64,000 nucleotides of DNA, from NCBI GenBank assembly GCA_041396585.1, contig JAWKYG010000004.1, positions 62,001-126,000 on the forward strand, in the 5' to 3' direction. Source of the stretch: JAUIAI01 sp041396585. GTDB taxonomy: Bacteria > Pseudomonadota > Gammaproteobacteria > Burkholderiales > Burkholderiaceae_E. The notes under the pieces are model-generated. The model was not told the origin of the DNA. It saw only the letters and a program-made list of their open reading frames with translations, and ran no database searches. The position numbers were made by a program, and so were the translations under genes. Below, piece by piece: positions 60,747 through 64,000 of the stretch (its first letter is position 1; each line of letters begins with the position of its first letter).

Positions 60747-61727
60747 ATGAAGATCTGTATCTACGGCGCAGGCGCGATCGGCGGCTACATGGGCGCCAAG
60801 CTCGCCCAGGCCGGCACCGACGTCGGCCTGATCGCGCGCGGCCCGCATCTGGCCGCCATGCAGTCCAGGGGCCTGAGCCTGATCGAGGACGGCAACACCA
60901 CGACCGTGCCGGTCAACGCCGTGCAGAACCCGGCCGATCTGGGCCCGCAGGATTACGTGATCATCACGCTCAAGGCCCACTCCGTGCCGGCCGTGGTCGA
61001 AGCGATGCAGCCGCTGCTCGGCCCGGATACCACGGTGGTGATGGGTGTCAATGGCGTTCCCTGGTGGTACTTCCACGCGCTGCCCGGCGAGTTCGAGAAC
61101 CGCCGCCTGGCCACGGTGGATCCTGGCGACGTGCAGTGGAACGGCATCGGCCCGCAGCGGGTGCTCGGCTGCGTGGTCTATCCGGCCGCGGAGGTCGCCG
61201 AGCCCGGCGTGATCAGGCACATCGAGGGCAATCGCTTCTCGCTCGGTGAACCGGACGGCAGCAAGAGCGCGCGCGCGCAGCGGCTCTCGGAGGCGCTGGC
61301 GGCCGTTGGCCTGAAGGCGCCGGTGCGGCCCAAGATCCGCGACGAGATCTGGGTCAAGCTCTGGGGCAACCTGTCGTTCAATCCGATCAGTGCCCTCACC
61401 CATGCCACGCTCGATGTGCTCTGCACGGATCCCGACACCCGGCCGAGCGCGCGCGCGATGATGCTCGCGGCCCAGGCGATCGCGGAGCGCCGCGGTGTTC
61501 GTTTCCCGATCGACGTCGACAAGCGGCTCGACGGCGGTGCGGCAGTCGGCGCGCACCGCACCTCGATGCTGCAGGACCTGGACCTCGGCCGGCCGATGGA
61601 GATCGATGCCCTGGTTACCGCGGTGCAGGAGATGGGCCGGCTGGTCGACGTGCCCACGCCGACCCTGGACATCGTGCTCGGGCTGGTCCGGCAGCGCGCC
61701 CGCGTGGCGGGGTGTTACACGCGCTGA
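60747..61727 (+). CDS. Ketopantoate reductase-family oxidoreductase
   Basis: 326 residues. N-terminal NADP-binding GAGAIGGYMG (8-17), the KAHSVPAV segment, and the C-terminal helical domain with the conserved lysine in DEIWVKLWGNLSFNPISALT. It belongs to the ApbA/PanE family that reduces 2-keto acids. Whether it makes pantoate or acts on a catabolic keto acid is not decided by the sequence; its pairing with a CoA ligase rather than panB/panC suggests the latter. Convergent with the protease gene, 40 bp apart. Confidence 0.85.
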   Translation: MKICIYGAGAIGGYMGAKLAQAGTDVGLIARGPHLAAMQSRGLSLIEDGNTTTVPVNAVQNPADLGPQDYVIITLKAHSVPAVVEAMQPLLGPDTTVVMGVNGVPWWYFHALPGEFENRRLATVDPGDVQWNGIGPQRVLGCVVYPAAEVAEPGVIRHIEGNRFSLGEPDGSKSARAQRLSEALAAVGLKAPVRPKIRDEIWVKLWGNLSFNPISALTHATLDVLCTDPDTRPSARAMMLAAQAIAERRGVRFPIDVDKRLDGGAAVGAHRTSMLQDLDLGRPMEIDALVTAVQEMGRLVDVPTPTLDIVLGLVRQRARVAGCYTR

Positions 61728-61767
61728 TATTGCGCGGCGCGGCGTCCGACAGAAACAAGCAGCGAGG

Positions 61768-62559
61768 CTACTCCGGCGGATCGAGCCGGATCGGCAGTTC
61801 GATGGTGTCACGCCCGCGGCGCACGCGGATCGTGGTGACCTGGCCGGCGTCCATGCGCTCGAGCGCGTCATAGAGCTCATCGACACTGGTCACGGCGCGC
61901 TTGCCCAGGCCGACGATCACATCGCCGGTGACGATGCGGCCATCCGGCGCGCGCCGGAAGGCATGCAGGCCCGCCGCCTCGCCGGGGCCACCGGCGGCCA
62001 GCCCGATGATCGCCAGACCCGGGCCCAGGCCGAGTGCCGCCAGAAAGCCCGGTGGCGCGGTTTCGACGCCGATCACCGGACGCGTGAACCGGCCGTCGCG
62101 AATCAGCCGCGGCACGATGCGATTGACCTCGTCCACCGGGATCGCGAAACCGATGCCCGCCGAAGTGCCTGACGGGCTGTAGATCGCCGTGTTGACGCCG
62201 ATCAGGCGACCGGCCGAGTCGAGCAGCGGGCCACCCGAGTTGCCCGGGTTGATCGCCGCATCGGTCTGTATGACACCCCGGATCGTGCGCTCATTGCTGG
62301 CCGGGATCTCTCGGTCCAGCGCGCTGACGATACCGGTGGTCATCGTCTGATCGAGACCAAAGGGATTGCCGATCGCATAGACCCGTTGCCCCACCTTCAG
62401 ATCGCGACTCGTACCCACGGGAATCGGCGTCAGGCGCTCGGCCGGCAGCTCGATGCGTAACACGGCCAGATCGCGATCCGGAAACCAGCCCACCAGCTGC
62501 GCATCCCAGACCGATTGATCGGCAAGCGTGATCTTGGCGGCATTGGCCCGCGCGAGCAC
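61768..62559 (-). CDS. Do-like protease, C-terminal open segment
   Basis: 263 residues from the internal ATG-like point just after the frameshift (MLARANAAKITLADQ). It holds the catalytic Asp and Ser and the PDZ domain, but not the His, so alone it would be inactive. Confidence 0.75.
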   Translation of the reverse strand: MLARANAAKITLADQSVWDAQLVGWFPDRDLAVLRIELPAERLTPIPVGTSRDLKVGQRVYAIGNPFGLDQTMTTGIVSALDREIPASNERTIRGVIQTDAAINPGNSGGPLLDSAGRLIGVNTAIYSPSGTSAGIGFAIPVDEVNRIVPRLIRDGRFTRPVIGVETAPPGFLAALGLGPGLAIIGLAAGGPGEAAGLHAFRRAPDGRIVTGDVIVGLGKRAVTSVDELYDALERMDAGQVTTIRVRRGRDTIELPIRLDPPE

Positions 62560-62897
62560 GTGAAGTTCGTGACCACATGCCCCTGCTTGTCCCAGATGAA
62601 GCCTGTGCCCGAGCCGCGTGGCACCTCGGTGACACGCGCACTGAACAGTTCACGCTGGAAGCGGATCGTGTTGATGTGCACGACCGAGGGCGACACCCGG
62701 CGAAAGACCTCGACATTGCGCCGTTCGTCTTCACCCAGCGAGCCGCGCGGGGCGATCTCGCGCGCACGCGCGGGGCCCTGGGCGCTCTGTGCCGCAGCCA
62801 GCCCGGTGAACCCCGGGCCGCCAAGGGCGAGCATCAATGCGCGCAGCGCCGTGCGTCGCGAACTGGCGGTGCTCGAATCGGGCGCTTCTGCGGGCAT
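61768..62897 (-). pseudogene. Do-like (HtrA) serine protease, frameshifted at the catalytic His
   Basis: ATG 62897 is preceded by GAGGAGA. The N-terminus (SRRTALRALMLALGG ... AAAQS) looks like a Tat-type or Sec export signal, placing the protease in the periplasm. Trypsin-like core: the catalytic His113 region (TNFHVL), Asp in DRDLAVLRI, and Ser in NPGNSGGPL. One PDZ domain follows (RPVIGVETAPPGF ... IRVRRGRDTIEL). Near 62562 one C is missing (TTCCAC read as TTCAC), which destroys the His codon and shifts the frame. Restored, the protein is about 376 residues, the size of single-PDZ DegS/HhoA-type proteases. Confidence 0.85.
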
Positions 62898-63223
62898 GGG
62901 GCTGCTCTCCTCGGTCCGGGCGACAGCCCGGTTCACCGGCACGATCGCCTGTCGATGCTCGCCGGCGACCGTTTGTCGCCCGCCGCACGAAAGCCGGAAA
63001 AAAGTTGCCGCAGGCGAATCGGGATCTGACACAATTCGCCCGCGATTCATCGAGTATATCGGCAGCGGTACCCGTTCAGACGGTAGTTGTTCCACCGTGC
63101 ACGAACCGGCCGTCGTCGGGCTGACAGAACTCCTCCTGCAGACCGGCACTTGGGCAGATCGTCGGGCGAAGACGCGACTTCTCGCGCCGCCTGCTGTGCC
63201 ACCCCTGTCCTGATGTTCTGGTC
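62898..63223. other. Divergent intergenic region
   Basis: 326 bp between the protease (-) and the MFS transporter (+). A TTGCCG at 63005 and CACAAT at 63030 (19-base spacing) could be a weak sigma-70-type promoter toward the MFS gene. I see nothing else. Confidence 0.35.
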
Positions 63224-64000
63224 ATGATCCGCTCGATTGCCGCCGTCTCGTCCCTGTTGTCGGGGATGGGTATTCTTCTCGTGGGGTCGGGTCTGCTCGG
63301 CCTGATCATCGCCCTGCGCGGCGCCAACGAAGGCTTCTCCGATCTGACCATCGGCTGGCTGATGTCCGGCTTCTATGTCGGGTATATCGTCGGTGCCTGG
63401 ATCTGCCCGCGCATCATCAGTTCGGTTGGCCACATCCGGGCGTTCACCGCGTTTGCCGCCTGCAGCGCCGCGGTCGCGCTCGCCTACGGGCTGGCGGTGC
63501 ACCCGCTGGTCTGGTGGTTGCTGCGCGTGGCCTCCGGCGTGACGCTGATCGGCCTGTACATGGTGATCGAAAGCTGGCTCAACGAACGCGCCACGGAGCG
63601 CCGGGCACAGGTGTTCTCGGTCTACATGATGGTCAACCTGATCGCGGTCGCGGCCGGACAGGTGTTGATCGCCGGCTACGGCGCCGATGACATGGCCTCG
63701 CTGGCGATCGTTGCGATGCTGTTCTGCTTTGGCCTGGTGCCGGTGGCGCTGACCCCGGTGGCGCAGCCGCAGACGCCCAGCACCGAGCGCCTGTCGATGG
63801 CGCGCCTGTACAAGCAGGCGCCGGTGGGCGCCGCCGGCGCGCTTTTCTCCGGGCTCGTGACCGGCTCGTTCTGGTCGCTCGGCGCGGTTTTCGCCCGCGG
63901 CCTCGGCCTGCCCGATACCCTGGTGGCCCTGTTCATTGTGGCCACGATCATGGGCGGCGCGACCATGCAATGGCCGATCGGCTGGATTTCCGACCGCATC
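63224..64000 (+). CDS. MFS transporter, YcaD-like, 3' end outside window
   Basis: ATG 63224 opens a frame that runs off the window after 259 residues. About eight membrane helices are visible. GWLMSGFYVGYIVGAW and GLYMVIESWLNERATERRAQVFSVYMM are typical of the YcaD branch of the major facilitator superfamily. Substrate unknown. Confidence 0.88.
   Translation, partial: MIRSIAAVSSLLSGMGILLVGSGLLGLIIALRGANEGFSDLTIGWLMSGFYVGYIVGAWICPRIISSVGHIRAFTAFAACSAAVALAYGLAVHPLVWWLLRVASGVTLIGLYMVIESWLNERATERRAQVFSVYMMVNLIAVAAGQVLIAGYGADDMASLAIVAMLFCFGLVPVALTPVAQPQTPSTERLSMARLYKQAPVGAAGALFSGLVTGSFWSLGAVFARGLGLPDTLVALFIVATIMGGATMQWPIGWISDRI

Overview
The window is high-GC DNA, probably from a gamma- or betaproteobacterium. 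The signs are TRAP transport, an IlvD/Edd dehydratase, Do-like protease and MFS genes of proteobacterial type, and giant LEPR/DUF4347 proteins. No rRNA, tRNA or CRISPR array is visible, so the placement is loose.

Region 1 (1-46504) is a tandem run of four giant, repeat-rich, probably exported proteins on the + strand, here called P1 to P4. P1 (<1-13130) lacks its N-terminus because it starts outside the window. P2 is 13378-25541, P3 is 25828-30252 and P4 is 30409-46504. P2-P4 begin with the same basic LEPR segment followed by a DUF4347 domain. All four end with the same C-terminal module: a WxxER-AIRRG segment, a hydrophobic helix with WW and R-GG, a WR-x-x-DPLPI motif, and an acidic tail ending in LPL. 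Between these ends lie interchangeable modules: CSLREA-like/parallel beta-helix units, about 130-residue 'NDAP' repeats, cadherin-like domains, LamG domains, a beta-propeller and C-type lectin-like domains. Long near-identical direct repeats link the tails of P1 with P2 and of P3 with P4. P2 and P3 are crossed by many small indels, mostly one base lost from C or G runs, and mostly in the copy of a duplicated block whose partner is clean. Uncorrected sequencing or assembly error is therefore at least as likely as gene decay.

Region 2 (46589-49018) is a DNA methyltransferase gene on the - strand split by a 1045-bp IS1595-family (ISXO2-like) element with a perfect 8-bp target duplication. Removing the element and one duplicate restores the reading frame.

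Region 3 (49116-58279) looks like a locus for uptake and breakdown of a small organic or sugar acid. It holds a TRAP substrate-binding protein, a 39-residue membrane peptide, a D-2-hydroxyacid dehydrogenase, a divergent fused TRAP permease (frameshifted), a DMT exporter, a lipoprotein, a small helical protein, an RraA-family aldolase-like protein and an L-arabinonate-dehydratase-type IlvD/Edd protein.

Region 4 (58346-64000) has a short trehalose-phosphatase-like protein, an oxalate-CoA-ligase-like enzyme followed by a ketopantoate-reductase-like enzyme, a Do-like serine protease (frameshifted at its catalytic His codon), and the start of a YcaD-like MFS transporter that runs off the window.
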